Part shown: piece after piece, positions 23,678 through 32,341 of the stretch
How the letters are laid out: each line of letters opens with the position of its first letter
Position numbering within the stretch: position 1 is the stretch's first letter
The notes under the pieces: generated by a model
What the model saw: the letters and a program-made list of their open reading frames with translations, nothing else
Told to the model about the DNA's origin: nothing
Databases searched by the model: none
Assembly (NCBI GenBank): GCA_029856625.1
Contig: JAHKLG010000002.1
Span: 1-32,771, forward strand
Origin: Candidatus Njordarchaeota archaeon
GTDB taxonomy: Archaea; Asgardarchaeota; Njordarchaeia; Njordarchaeales; Njordarchaeaceae
DNA length: 32,771 bases
Reading direction: 5' to 3'
Translations under genes and position numbers: made by a program

Positions 23678-24832
23678 TCAATCCGTGTAAATTGTGAGTA
23701 CATCACCATCTTCCAATGGAAAACTAAGACCTACTCTCATTTTTCGGATTTTTGAATATTTGCGTTCTACTATCGCAAATTTAAATTTTCTAACAAAATC
23801 ACTGTGAATCCTTTCTGCAGCATCCTTTACGGTAGCTCCGCGTGTTAAGACTATGGCTCTTTCTGCTATTTTCCCATCCTTCTTTGTCCATATGCGTATA
23901 AGATTTAATTCCTCTATGATCCCTCTTCCTATTTCAGTGCGCCCAATTCTTTTTATCGCAGAAACGGGAATTACTCGGAGACCTTTAACTATTGTTTTTA
24001 GCTCAGCATAAGCCCCATACGATCCTGGCAAGTCGCCTTTTGTCGCAATAACTATAGCTTTCTTAAAGACCGTCCTCCTATCCAGTGCGTTTAAAATATC
24101 CTCCTCATCTACTGGACCATGTATTTCGAGAATACAATTCTGGATTCCCATACTGGTTAAGAATTCTTTGAGCTCTTCTATGGAGAAAACCGTGTATTGG
24201 GCACCGTATATCTGAATACCTCCTCTAGATAATTTTAAGAATCTAATAGGTGGCTTGGGACGATCTATTACTATCCTAGCATCTTTAAGGACCTTAAAAA
24301 GGACCTTTATTTGCCATTTAACATCTTGAGATAAGTCTATTACCAGACCTACTATATCTGAGTTTCTTACAATTGACAATAGAGCTCTACCATTTGGCGT
24401 CTCATCTATGTTTTCAGATAGGATAGGTGGAAGATCTATGACTTGAATCCACACTCCCTCGTATTTAAAGATTCCAATGGAGGGCAGAATAGTTGTCTTA
24501 CCCACCTCTTTCGTATTTTCTGTGAGCATATTGAAAAGAGATGTTTTACCCACACCGGGCAGACCAAGTAATGTGAATTGTACATCTCCTTCTTTAGGAA
24601 TAGAAAAATACGGAGCCCCTCTTCTCTTCTTAGCTATTTCTTGCTTTTTTGATAATTCAAGCTTGAGTTTCATTAACGTTTTCTTAGCATGCATTAAGAG
24701 TTTTTCTGTTCCCTTGTGTTTAGGCGTAAGAGAGATGAATTCCTCAAGAGCCCTTATTTTCTCCTCTAAAGTTTTCGCCTCCAGATACTTCTGGTAAGCC
24801 GCCTTGGCTTCTGCAGGTAAATTTGCCGGCAT
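23678..24832 (-). CDS. DRG/OBG-family GTPase with C-terminal TGS domain
   Basis: This 384-residue protein belongs to the archaeal DRG-like group (COG1163). An N-terminal helical region (1-70), with the family motif LTPKHKGTEKL, precedes the G domain. G1 is GLPGVGKTS (90-98). G3 reads DLPP (133-136), where most GTPases have DxxG. G4 is ATKGD. The C-terminal TGS domain (about 305-384) ends in EDGDVLTIY. DRG proteins associate with ribosomes and relieve stalls. ATG at 24832 is chosen because MPANLP is the usual N terminus; a TTG lies one codon upstream. A palindromic element sits 58-85 bases upstream. Confidence 0.88.
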   Translation of the reverse strand: MPANLPAEAKAAYQKYLEAKTLEEKIRALEEFISLTPKHKGTEKLLMHAKKTLMKLKLELSKKQEIAKKRRGAPYFSIPKEGDVQFTLLGLPGVGKTSLFNMLTENTKEVGKTTILPSIGIFKYEGVWIQVIDLPPILSENIDETPNGRALLSIVRNSDIVGLVIDLSQDVKWQIKVLFKVLKDARIVIDRPKPPIRFLKLSRGGIQIYGAQYTVFSIEELKEFLTSMGIQNCILEIHGPVDEEDILNALDRRTVFKKAIVIATKGDLPGSYGAYAELKTIVKGLRVIPVSAIKRIGRTEIGRGIIEELNLIRIWTKKDGKIAERAIVLTRGATVKDAAERIHSDFVRKFKFAIVERKYSKIRKMRVGLSFPLEDGDVLTIYTD

Positions 24833-25166
24833 CAATGATCCCTTATTTTATAATCCCTAAAAACATATTTTGGCTGACTAGGCTTTTTATTCTTAAGATG
24901 ATATACCTTCTTAAGAAAAATTAAAACCAAATTTAAAAACTGAAATAGATTGATGAGACTCAAAGATATAGGAAGATAGAGATCCCCCAACAGGGCTAAA
25001 TCTGGTAACGTTTTCCTAATGGATTTAGAGGAGAAATTAGATTAATGTAGTTTGGAGGAACATTTGAGAACCTTTGCCTAAATTTATTCAATATCCTCGG
25101 ATCCCTGTTAAGAGATGACTAACACTATATCAGAAACCAATTTTAGAGTTTTGGGTGAAGAACTTA
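24833..25166. other. Non-coding divergent region between the DRG GTPase and the deacetylase
   Basis: No credible ORF is seen in these 334 bases. They hold a TATA-like AAAATATG (minus strand, near 24863-24871) for the GTPase gene, a TTCTTAAG repeat pair at 24890-24917, and AT-rich sequence. On the plus strand possible TATA elements for the deacetylase lie near 25079-25090 (AAATTTATT) and 25128-25134 (CTATATC). A lone CTGA and TGATGA pair (24940-24956) does not form a complete C/D RNA. Confidence 0.5.
24890..24917. promoter_or_regulatory. Palindromic operator-like repeat TTCTTAAG ... TTCTTAAGAA
   Basis: TTCTTAAG at 24890-24897 is followed at 24908-24917 by the perfect 10-bp palindrome TTCTTAAGAA, so the CTTAAG cores repeat at an 18-bp interval. 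The pair lies just upstream of the putative TATA box of the DRG GTPase gene and may be a regulator-binding site. It could equally be chance in AT-rich DNA. Confidence 0.3.
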
Positions 25167-26204
25167 ATGAAGGCGGCTATAATCTACTCAGAAATTTACG
25201 AAAAAGTTGATTTTGGCCCTGATCATCCATTTAAACGCGAACGCTTTATTCTTACTAAGAGATTGTTTGAGGAAGAATTCCCAGAAATCCCATTCCTTGA
25301 GCCAGATGTTGTTGATTTAAGTTACCTAAGAAAAGTACATTCTAATGGTTACATAGAAAAGGTAAAGAGACTAAGTATGCGAGGCTATGGTTACTTATCT
25401 ATTGACACTCCCGTGTTTAAGGGCATTTATGAATGGGCTCTGACTTATTGTGGTGGGAGTCTATTAGGTGCTAAGGAATTATTAAAGGGGAGCTACAGAG
25501 TTGTGTTTAATCCTTGTGGAGGTCTTCACCATGCAAAATATGATGATGACGGAGGTTTTTGCGTATTTAATGATGTTGCGCTTGCTGCTGTGTATTTTTA
25601 TGAAAAAGGAAAAAGAACCGCTATCGTAGATATTGATGCGCACGCTGGAGACGGTACAATGCTTATCTTATACGAGAAACCAGTATTGAAGATTAGTATT
25701 CATGAGGACCCGACTTTTTTGTATCCTGGTAACGGTTTTATTGATCAATTTGGTGCAGGTCCAGGGTACGGATATAATATCAACATTCCTCTTCCACCAG
25801 GTACATCTGATGAAGAGTTATTAATCGTTTTCAAAAATATTGTAATTCCAGCGCTCGAAAAATACGAGCCAGAATACATAATTTTACAGAGCGGTGTTGA
25901 TGGCTATAGAAAAGATCCTTTGACTCATCTCTCGTATACAGCTCACGGTTATCATCAAATAGCTGAACTATTAAGGAAAACTGAATTACCTATATTAATG
26001 CTTGGAGGTGGTGGATACTACGTTTCTGCAGTCCCAATTCTGTGGGCAACAATATTTGCGACTCTGATTGATAACTTTGAAAGAATCCGTTCCAAAGTTT
26101 TCAGTTTAGATCCAGAACCATCCAAATCAGATAAAGAAATAAAGTCATCTGTAAAGGAAATTGTTAAAATTCTTCTAGAGGAGCACCCATTCTTCAGAGA
26201 ATAA
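25167..26204 (+). CDS. Histone deacetylase/acetoin utilisation (AcuC-like) family deacetylase
   Basis: This 345-residue zinc-dependent deacylase has the class I/II HDAC core. The catalytic histidine pair is H121-H122 in GGLHHAKYDDDGGFCVFND. The zinc ligands are D157 and H159 in DIDAHAGDG and D245 in SGVDGYRKDPL. The transition-state tyrosine is in GGGGYY (Y284). The usual second histidine of the DxxHHGDG loop is alanine (A160), which is not a metal ligand. Substrates in archaea may be Alba, other acetylated proteins or small acyl-amines. ATG at 25167 is chosen because GGGTGA lies 8 bases upstream and MKAAIIY is the usual start; GTG at 25155 lies within that site. Confidence 0.92.
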   Translation: MKAAIIYSEIYEKVDFGPDHPFKRERFILTKRLFEEEFPEIPFLEPDVVDLSYLRKVHSNGYIEKVKRLSMRGYGYLSIDTPVFKGIYEWALTYCGGSLLGAKELLKGSYRVVFNPCGGLHHAKYDDDGGFCVFNDVALAAVYFYEKGKRTAIVDIDAHAGDGTMLILYEKPVLKISIHEDPTFLYPGNGFIDQFGAGPGYGYNINIPLPPGTSDEELLIVFKNIVIPALEKYEPEYIILQSGVDGYRKDPLTHLSYTAHGYHQIAELLRKTELPILMLGGGGYYVSAVPILWATIFATLIDNFERIRSKVFSLDPEPSKSDKEIKSSVKEIVKILLEEHPFFRE

Positions 26205-26225
26205 GTAAATGGATGTTTAAAATTG

Positions 26226-26933
26226 CTATTTCTCTATTAGAATTGCTCCTTGAGGACATTTGAGAAGCTCGAGAACATTCTGACTAAGCATTTTAATAAT
26301 CGTTTTCTCAGAAAGTCCTAAGTTTAAAAAGATGGCGCGAAGCGCTCTAGGAGAAATTAGTTGAAAAATATCTTCGGCTCCGCTACCGAATAATATTCTT
26401 TCATTAACCTTTTCAAAGAGTTTTACCTTCCTTCTAAATAGACCAAAAATCTTAGCCCTTTCTGGTGGTTTTAATTCAAGAAGTTTTTTAATACGAATTT
26501 CCAGGAATGAAAACTTGGTCTGCTTTATTAAATTAATATGCTTTTCTGCGAGGATCTCAGAGAGGAAAGATATATCAGCGCTTATCACGGTTATATCTCT
26601 TGCTCTTAGAGCTCGCTCAAAGTTTTTCTCGTCCTTTGGTACAAAGAAAGTGATATATGGAATGTTCTCCTTTTGGAAAAAATTTATGAGTTTCTCATCT
26701 AATGAAGAGACCTTTGGGAGTTTAATGAAGAATATTAGGTGGATCTTATTCTTTAAAATTTGAAGATGCCCTCTAAGGAAATCTCTTAACTGTTCTGTCT
26801 CCATGTCACTTATAAATTTCTCAATCGAGATTCCTACGCCACTAAAACCTAAATGATGTGCAAAAAAGATTAACTCTAGAAAATTCTCCTTAGAGGGGAT
26901 TAAATGAGAATCAAAATATTTTTTTCGAGCCAT
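26226..26933 (-). CDS. rnp3: RNase P protein component 3 (Rpp30)
   Basis: This 235-residue protein follows the Rpp30 TIM-barrel plan: an N-terminal FDSHLIP strand, AHHLGFSGVGIS (25-36), a central set of strands ending in FLEIRIKKLLEL, and FGSGAEDIFQLISPRALRAIFLNLGL near the C terminus, where SGA and the R-x-P-type helix are diagnostic. With Pop5 and RNase P RNA it helps cleave tRNA 5' leaders. The gene begins 15 bases after the PolD large-subunit stop and is likely co-transcribed with it. The ribosome site is weak (GGGG). Confidence 0.8.
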   Translation of the reverse strand: MARKKYFDSHLIPSKENFLELIFFAHHLGFSGVGISIEKFISDMETEQLRDFLRGHLQILKNKIHLIFFIKLPKVSSLDEKLINFFQKENIPYITFFVPKDEKNFERALRARDITVISADISFLSEILAEKHINLIKQTKFSFLEIRIKKLLELKPPERAKIFGLFRRKVKLFEKVNERILFGSGAEDIFQLISPRALRAIFLNLGLSEKTIIKMLSQNVLELLKCPQGAILIEK

Positions 26934-26948
26934 TCTTTAGCCCCATTA

Positions 26949-29900
26949 CTAGAAAAATTCATCTAATGAAATAATTTTTCTGCCACGTACCACTTCTCCC
27001 TCAATATCCGACAAGTCTTGATCATATTTTTCAGCTAATTGATTAAGCATGCCTTCTATATCACCGCTACTAGAGACCGAGAATAAAAGTAGATCCGTTT
27101 CTTGAAAAACAGTGAATCTTTGTGAATTATAAGGGCTTGCTCCGTACCTCGACAGCAGTTCTTTTGCAACGGGAGCGTATTTGAGCACTGTTTTTTGGAA
27201 AATTGTTTGTATGATCTTTCCTCCGCATTTTGTGCACTTGCCCATTAATGGTGGCCTGCGGTAACGGGTATTACATGACGTGCACCTAAACTGTTGTGTT
27301 CCAAAAGCCCTTAAGTTACCCATGATGTCTGGGAACAAATGAGCCTCCAGAATCTTATCCGATACTTCCGTAATATTTATTGCTTGAATTTTCTCCATGA
27401 GGGAAAATTGCCTTTTTATCTTCTCCTTCATGGATTTTAAGGCCTTATAAGACGTTACAGTAGGCCCACAAGCAATATCAGATGTATTGTGAGAAAAGTA
27501 AAATCCATAATACTGTTCGGGCTTTCCAAGTTTCTTTTCTACATTCATTATAAGCTCTTCCACTTCGTCTGGTTTTGGAAAGTCTTGGGACTTTCTATAA
27601 AACTCGAGGGGGATCTTCTCCATAACATCCATGTTATAAACTTCGCTATCAACTTCTAGTGGGTTCAGGATTACTGTGACAACAAGTGGCGCGTCCATCA
27701 TACCTCCGCGAGTCTTGGGTAGATACTCTCTTGAGAAGTTTATTAGCGCGTCTAATAGCAAAATTATAGCGTCCTCATCTCCATCACAATTTCGTCTCTT
27801 AGCGGCATGCCAGTATGGATGCGCAAATGTACCCCTAGCCTTTGTAAGTCCTATAATTCTACCTATGATTCCCGCTGAAGTATGAGGAGCTAATCCTATG
27901 ACTAAATGTCCAATGAGATCCTCTTTAGTCTCTATATTGTAAAAAGGTTCCAGGCCATAAAATTTCACTAAAAGCTCATCAACAAATTTAGCTACCCTAA
28001 CCAAGTATTCCGCAGCATCTTCATTAATAATTATATCTTGTACTTTAAGCTCTACAATCTGATTCTCATCTATGAGAGGTTTACCATAAATGTCATGCGT
28101 ATATCCTAATTCTCTTAACCTTTCTATAGAAACACCAATTTCTTTTGGCTTGAAATGCGTAAGGGGTATATCGGTTGCATCAAACCTTATAGTTCCATCC
28201 TTAAATACATATAATCCATGACGACCCCTAAGAACTCCCTTTTCAAGGGGCTCGGGTATCTTTTTTCCAGACGTCAATCCTATAACTCCTTTTAATTCCT
28301 TCGGAGTAGGGACTTTTAGTCTTGTTGTAGCCTTTTGTAAGACTTTAGCAATATCTATTGTATACGATCTGTACGGTACCATTCTGATACCGCATTTTGG
28401 GCACAATTGCTCTTCACTAGCTTCTCTCCCACATCTAGGACAACGATAAATGATTACTGTTCTATTACCGCATTCGGGACACTTATTCTCGTATGTATAA
28501 ATGTTACAGCGTTTGCAGTATTTACTAACTGCTTCAATTTTACTTTTTTGTTTATTTATTGCAGCTCTAATGATTGATCTAGATCTCGATCCTATATTAC
28601 CAATCGGAAATAAAACGTGAACCGGCGGCTTCATCATTCTCTCTTTAGCTTTTTCTGGTCTCCCCATTCTCGCGCCTATGAATACGGGGTATTTGTCCCT
28701 TATATCAATGCCGCTCTTCCTCACAGCATCTAGTCCATCTTTAATTGAACTTACGTTCTCAGGAACTCTCCTTAAAAGCTTTTTAAGTAAAATCATATCT
28801 TGAGAATTCAGAACAATTTTTCCATCCTTAATGTAGTGTTCTATGAAAAGTTTTTCCAGAATTTCCTTTATGTTCTCCTTGTATTCTAACTCATTATCCC
28901 AAGCTTTCTCGATTGCCGTCTTAAGCAATACAACTTCGTATCCAGTGATATTTCTCCAGAAATATACCCATCGTGGGTGAAGAGGAATTTTTAATTTCTC
29001 TGATATCAGCAAAGCAAAGGTGGCATCTCTTTCTGCCTTAGCTATAATGTCGGATAGGCTCATTCCTTCTATATTCCATTTTCTCTCTTTTAGTGCTTCC
29101 TCTAATTCTTGTTCCCACCATTCTTCTACGATGGGAGATGGTAGAATTACATGATTATTTTCTAAGAATTCTCCGATAGCTATTAGGATATCTCCTAGAA
29201 AGAGAATTTTTTCTATCTTACCCCTAATCTCTTTAGCTTGCTCTACCGTTCGAACAAAAACAACAGACCCATCTTTAAGCTTTACTAAAGGGGGCATTAT
29301 AGAGTCTACGGGCAATACCACAGCTCCTTTGCCGGGTCTCTCGGTTTTTATCTGCGTGCCAATAGCCAAAAATTCGTCTAAGATATACATCGTTGCGGGA
29401 TGAATTCCGACTGCAGCTAATCCAGTGTTTCTTGATCTTCCATACCTTAATCTGAATCCACCAATCGCTGATGGAGAAGAAAGCACAGGTCTTCCAGCGA
29501 TTACATCGCTCAAATAAGTATAATCAGGAGAAATTTCTCTCTCATTCTCATTTTTATTTCCATCATGTTCTAATGCATTAGCCTTCAGTACGAATTCCTT
29601 TAACCACTCCCAACCAGAGATCTTGCATCTCTCAATTATCTTAAGTACTTTTTTTGCTTTAGCGATTAATCCATCATTTATAGCTAATACAGCTCCTCCT
29701 CGTACCTTACTGGTTTCTATGTCTGGCAAATTTCTATAAGGCCCTGAGACCTCAACATCGAGAGTAGCCTCACCCGTCACTTCAATCGGGAGATGCTTTA
29801 ATACATAAATTATTTTCTCTCGATCTACAGGATATTGGAGATTAGAATGCCTATTATATAGAACTACTTCCTCTACAAATCTTTCAATTGCCCTATCTGA

Positions 29901-30440
29901 TGCCCTATAAGGAGGCAAACCTAAAACTTGTCTTACATAATCTGCTATAACTATTGTTAACGCTGTTTCTGTCCCACCTGCTGATCTTATTGGTCCAGCA
30001 TAGTACACTGCAAGATGTCCATCTTTTCTTATCTTCACTTGAGTAATTCCTTCTAGGGGAGCTGCTGTAATCCCATTAACGAGAATTGCTGTGGCTGTTT
30101 TTATTGCTTGTTCTGCTCTTTTTTCTAAGTTTTCTATTCCATATTTTCCTTCTGCAATCTCTTTGGCAATTATGAATGCTATTTCTTCAGTTTCCTTTCC
30201 ATCATTCAGAAGTTCTCTAATTCTCTTAGCAATTCCCGGAGGACCTATCATTGCCTCTACTCGTGAAGCCATATCTGTAGCAATCTTTATTTCCGGAAAT
30301 GGTTGGGGATCAAAACCTTTTTCTCTGGCTTTTCTGGCGACTTCATAAGCTGCTGTTACCTTTCTAATTATGTCTAAGAAGTAACTCCTCAACTCTTCAG
30401 GCATTTTGATATCTTTTGGAATTTCTATTCTCATCATCAT
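26949..30440 (-). CDS. polC: DNA polymerase D large (catalytic) subunit DP2
   Basis: This 1163-residue protein is the catalytic subunit of the archaeal replicative polymerase PolD, a two-barrel polymerase related to RNA polymerase. The catalytic loop NCDGDED is at 884-890, with D886 and D888 as metal ligands. A cysteine-rich block with several CxxC pairs (about 640-690) and another near 1050-1075 (CTSC and CTKC) are the zinc modules. The N terminus (EVARKAREKGFDPQP, RVEAMIGPPG) and AVYYAGPIRSAGGTE are family hallmarks. The last residues, ISLDEFF, form a PCNA-binding PIP-like motif. No intein is present. Three consecutive ATGs leave the exact start open. The small subunit DP1 is not in the window. 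Confidence 0.97.
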   Translation of the reverse strand: MMMRIEIPKDIKMPEELRSYFLDIIRKVTAAYEVARKAREKGFDPQPFPEIKIATDMASRVEAMIGPPGIAKRIRELLNDGKETEEIAFIIAKEIAEGKYGIENLEKRAEQAIKTATAILVNGITAAPLEGITQVKIRKDGHLAVYYAGPIRSAGGTETALTIVIADYVRQVLGLPPYRASDRAIERFVEEVVLYNRHSNLQYPVDREKIIYVLKHLPIEVTGEATLDVEVSGPYRNLPDIETSKVRGGAVLAINDGLIAKAKKVLKIIERCKISGWEWLKEFVLKANALEHDGNKNENEREISPDYTYLSDVIAGRPVLSSPSAIGGFRLRYGRSRNTGLAAVGIHPATMYILDEFLAIGTQIKTERPGKGAVVLPVDSIMPPLVKLKDGSVVFVRTVEQAKEIRGKIEKILFLGDILIAIGEFLENNHVILPSPIVEEWWEQELEEALKERKWNIEGMSLSDIIAKAERDATFALLISEKLKIPLHPRWVYFWRNITGYEVVLLKTAIEKAWDNELEYKENIKEILEKLFIEHYIKDGKIVLNSQDMILLKKLLRRVPENVSSIKDGLDAVRKSGIDIRDKYPVFIGARMGRPEKAKERMMKPPVHVLFPIGNIGSRSRSIIRAAINKQKSKIEAVSKYCKRCNIYTYENKCPECGNRTVIIYRCPRCGREASEEQLCPKCGIRMVPYRSYTIDIAKVLQKATTRLKVPTPKELKGVIGLTSGKKIPEPLEKGVLRGRHGLYVFKDGTIRFDATDIPLTHFKPKEIGVSIERLRELGYTHDIYGKPLIDENQIVELKVQDIIINEDAAEYLVRVAKFVDELLVKFYGLEPFYNIETKEDLIGHLVIGLAPHTSAGIIGRIIGLTKARGTFAHPYWHAAKRRNCDGDEDAIILLLDALINFSREYLPKTRGGMMDAPLVVTVILNPLEVDSEVYNMDVMEKIPLEFYRKSQDFPKPDEVEELIMNVEKKLGKPEQYYGFYFSHNTSDIACGPTVTSYKALKSMKEKIKRQFSLMEKIQAINITEVSDKILEAHLFPDIMGNLRAFGTQQFRCTSCNTRYRRPPLMGKCTKCGGKIIQTIFQKTVLKYAPVAKELLSRYGASPYNSQRFTVFQETDLLLFSVSSSGDIEGMLNQLAEKYDQDLSDIEGEVVRGRKIISLDEFF

Positions 30441-30584
30441 ATTCGCCTAAGACTTTGTGGAAAAAATCAACTACTGGGAAAGTTCTCGAAGCTAATTAAT
30501 GGTTATGGTTTACTTTCATTCGAGAGAGTCACCAAATATTTGAAACTAGCAAACATGTGTCTCATACAAACCCTTTAACAATGC

Positions 30585-31844
30585 TCACTGATTAACCATA
30601 TGTTTAAGAAGAATTACAATATCTCGTACTTTCGCATTTGTTTTTATTCCCCTCGGATTAAAATGCGTCCGAGAAGCTTTGTAGCCCTTGCTTTTAAGTG
30701 AGTTAATCACCGAATTAATAGAAGGAATCGACATTCGCAATCTCCTCGCAATTTCCTGTAAGTCATAAAAGAAAGGAATGTCTATTGCTTCTAATTCCCA
30801 CTCAAAGATTCTTTTAATTAACTTAGCATTCCTTGGATTTACACTCAATTCATCTATTTTCTTTAACATTTCCCTTGAAAATTCCTCTTCAAATATCCTC
30901 CCAAGCCACAAAGGACCTATAATCTCTGTTAATCCATGTTCCTCCATTTCACAGAGTTCTCTTGGTCTGTTCTGCAATCCTTTACTAAAGTAGAACTGAG
31001 TACAAATGTTACAGAAAGATACCCACCCAATTTCCTTCCAGAACTTATCAGCTTCCTTTCTTCCTCTGAGAACCAGTAAAGCTAGTTTAATAAAATGATG
31101 AGAAAAAATTGCAAAAAGCGGAACTATTCTTCTAGCCAGAATACTAGCTTCACGTCCTATGAAATATATCAGCGCACGCACAGCCATTTCTTTGGAGAAG
31201 GGGCTTTTCACGAGAAAACAGCCATACTTCCTCATAGCTGCTTCTATGAATTTTCCAACTAATGGTGCTGTATCTGTAGCAGTGACTAATAATAACCCAC
31301 CTTTCCCTTTTATACATCGTACAGCATTAAAAATAAAGCGTGCTGGTGATCCATACGGATCAATTTCAATTATATCTGGTATCATGCCCGTGTTTCTAAG
31401 ACGTAAGAATAGATAGTTCGCATCATAGTTTGTAATGGTTAAATCACTTTCTATTTTTAGGTAGGATGCGTTAAATTTCATTATCTTTATGCTTAGCTTG
31501 TTTATATCATTCAACAAAACTTTCACTTTAGGATTCTTTATCTCGTTTAACACTCTAAAGCCACGGATTCCAGTTCCAGCTAGAGCCTCTATATATAGGA
31601 TTCTTTCATCCTCTTTTTTTGGTTGCCAGTATAAATCCATGTAAGCTTTAATCGCAAGAAGGGAGAGATCTCGATTGACTTCCATAACCGGATTATAAAA
31701 AACCGGGAGAGAGGTGGGCATATATTCGTTTTTCCTCTTAACATAATAAAAGGGATCAGGTACAAAGATTTCCGTCTTTCCCTCTCTAATTTTTCGGAGA
31801 TGTAAATTATCAACAACTACTGTCTCTCTAAGAAACTCCACCAA
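30585..31844 (-). CDS. trm1: tRNA (guanine26-N2)-dimethyltransferase Trm1
   Basis: This 419-residue SAM-dependent enzyme makes m2,2G26 in tRNA. FYNPVMEVNRDLSLLAI (49-65) is a Trm1 signature. The SAM site is EALAGTGIRGFR (86-97) with NDIN (112-115), and the catalytic motif is EIDPYGSP (160-167). A zinc-like cluster includes CNIC and a later cysteine (RELCEMEEHG). The C-terminal half is a helical and winged-helix domain. TTG at 31844 and GTG at 31841 are adjacent possible starts; GGTGA lies 5-8 bases upstream. It follows the TFE-beta-like gene after 21 bases. Confidence 0.95.
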   Translation of the reverse strand: MVEFLRETVVVDNLHLRKIREGKTEIFVPDPFYYVKRKNEYMPTSLPVFYNPVMEVNRDLSLLAIKAYMDLYWQPKKEDERILYIEALAGTGIRGFRVLNEIKNPKVKVLLNDINKLSIKIMKFNASYLKIESDLTITNYDANYLFLRLRNTGMIPDIIEIDPYGSPARFIFNAVRCIKGKGGLLLVTATDTAPLVGKFIEAAMRKYGCFLVKSPFSKEMAVRALIYFIGREASILARRIVPLFAIFSHHFIKLALLVLRGRKEADKFWKEIGWVSFCNICTQFYFSKGLQNRPRELCEMEEHGLTEIIGPLWLGRIFEEEFSREMLKKIDELSVNPRNAKLIKRIFEWELEAIDIPFFYDLQEIARRLRMSIPSINSVINSLKSKGYKASRTHFNPRGIKTNAKVRDIVILLKHMVNQ

Positions 31845-31865
31845 AAATTCTCACCAAAATGTCCC

Positions 31866-32246
31866 TCAGCCTTTTATCATTGGAATTTTGACTTTGTGGT
31901 ACCGGAATTGCCGGAACCAGTAATCTAGATATGGACATTTTTCTGGTGCGTATAGAGATCCTCCTACATAACACTCATAAAGATGTTCACATGATAAGCA
32001 GGGAAATGATTCAAGTGCATTATTGAATATTGATCTCTTCTTTACAACCACTTTTCCCTGATAATCATTGTCGTATTCTATTAGGTAAAGCCGATGTAGA
32101 GTCTCTAGTGCAAGGCTTGCTTCTCTAGAGCTGAAACCTAATTCTTCGACCATTTCATAAATTTCGGTTAAAGAAACCCCATTCTTTTGCTTTCTGAGAT
32201 AAGACCATATAATAGAAATTAAATCGGGCTCCTTCATTTCCTTCAT
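31866..32246 (-). CDS. TFE-beta/RPC34-like transcription factor with winged helix and Fe-S cluster
   Basis: This 126-residue protein combines an N-terminal winged helix (about 8-68) with a C-terminal cysteine set: C83, C86, C92 and C104 (CX2CX5CX11C, ending CPYLDYWF). This matches the archaeal orthologue of RNA polymerase III subunit RPC34/RPC39, known as TFE-beta, whose cubane [4Fe-4S] cluster supports heterodimerisation with TFE-alpha and promoter opening. Eukaryotic RPC39 is much longer; the archaeal form is reduced to about this size. A TATA-like TTATATTTC about 30 bases upstream suggests a near-leaderless mRNA. It precedes trm1 and diverges from the THEP1 gene. Confidence 0.75.
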   Translation of the reverse strand: MKEMKEPDLISIIWSYLRKQKNGVSLTEIYEMVEELGFSSREASLALETLHRLYLIEYDNDYQGKVVVKKRSIFNNALESFPCLSCEHLYECYVGGSLYAPEKCPYLDYWFRQFRYHKVKIPMIKG

Positions 32247-32341
32247 AGAGTATAACCCAGTTGAATACTTATTGAAATATAATTTTGTTTAACTTTTATG
32301 GAGTTTTGCTAGTAATAAAGATAGTTCGATAGGGATTAAAA

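Noticed and set aside
24477..24797. 106-codon plus-strand open frame
   Set aside because: Antisense to the G domain of the DRG GTPase; composition is that of a reverse-strand shadow.
24940..24956. CTGA followed by TGATGA, resembling D'/C' boxes of a C/D sRNA
   Set aside because: No box C at the right distance upstream and no box D after the second element, so the RNA cannot be completed.
25155..26204. Inactive deacetylase suggested by alanine after the DIDAH motif
   Set aside because: The metal ligands (two Asp, one His), the catalytic His pair and the tyrosine are all present; the changed residue is not a ligand.
26949..30440. Possible intein in PolD DP2
   Set aside because: The length is normal for an uninterrupted DP2, and the catalytic NCDGDED and zinc modules are contiguous with no Hint or homing-endonuclease motifs.
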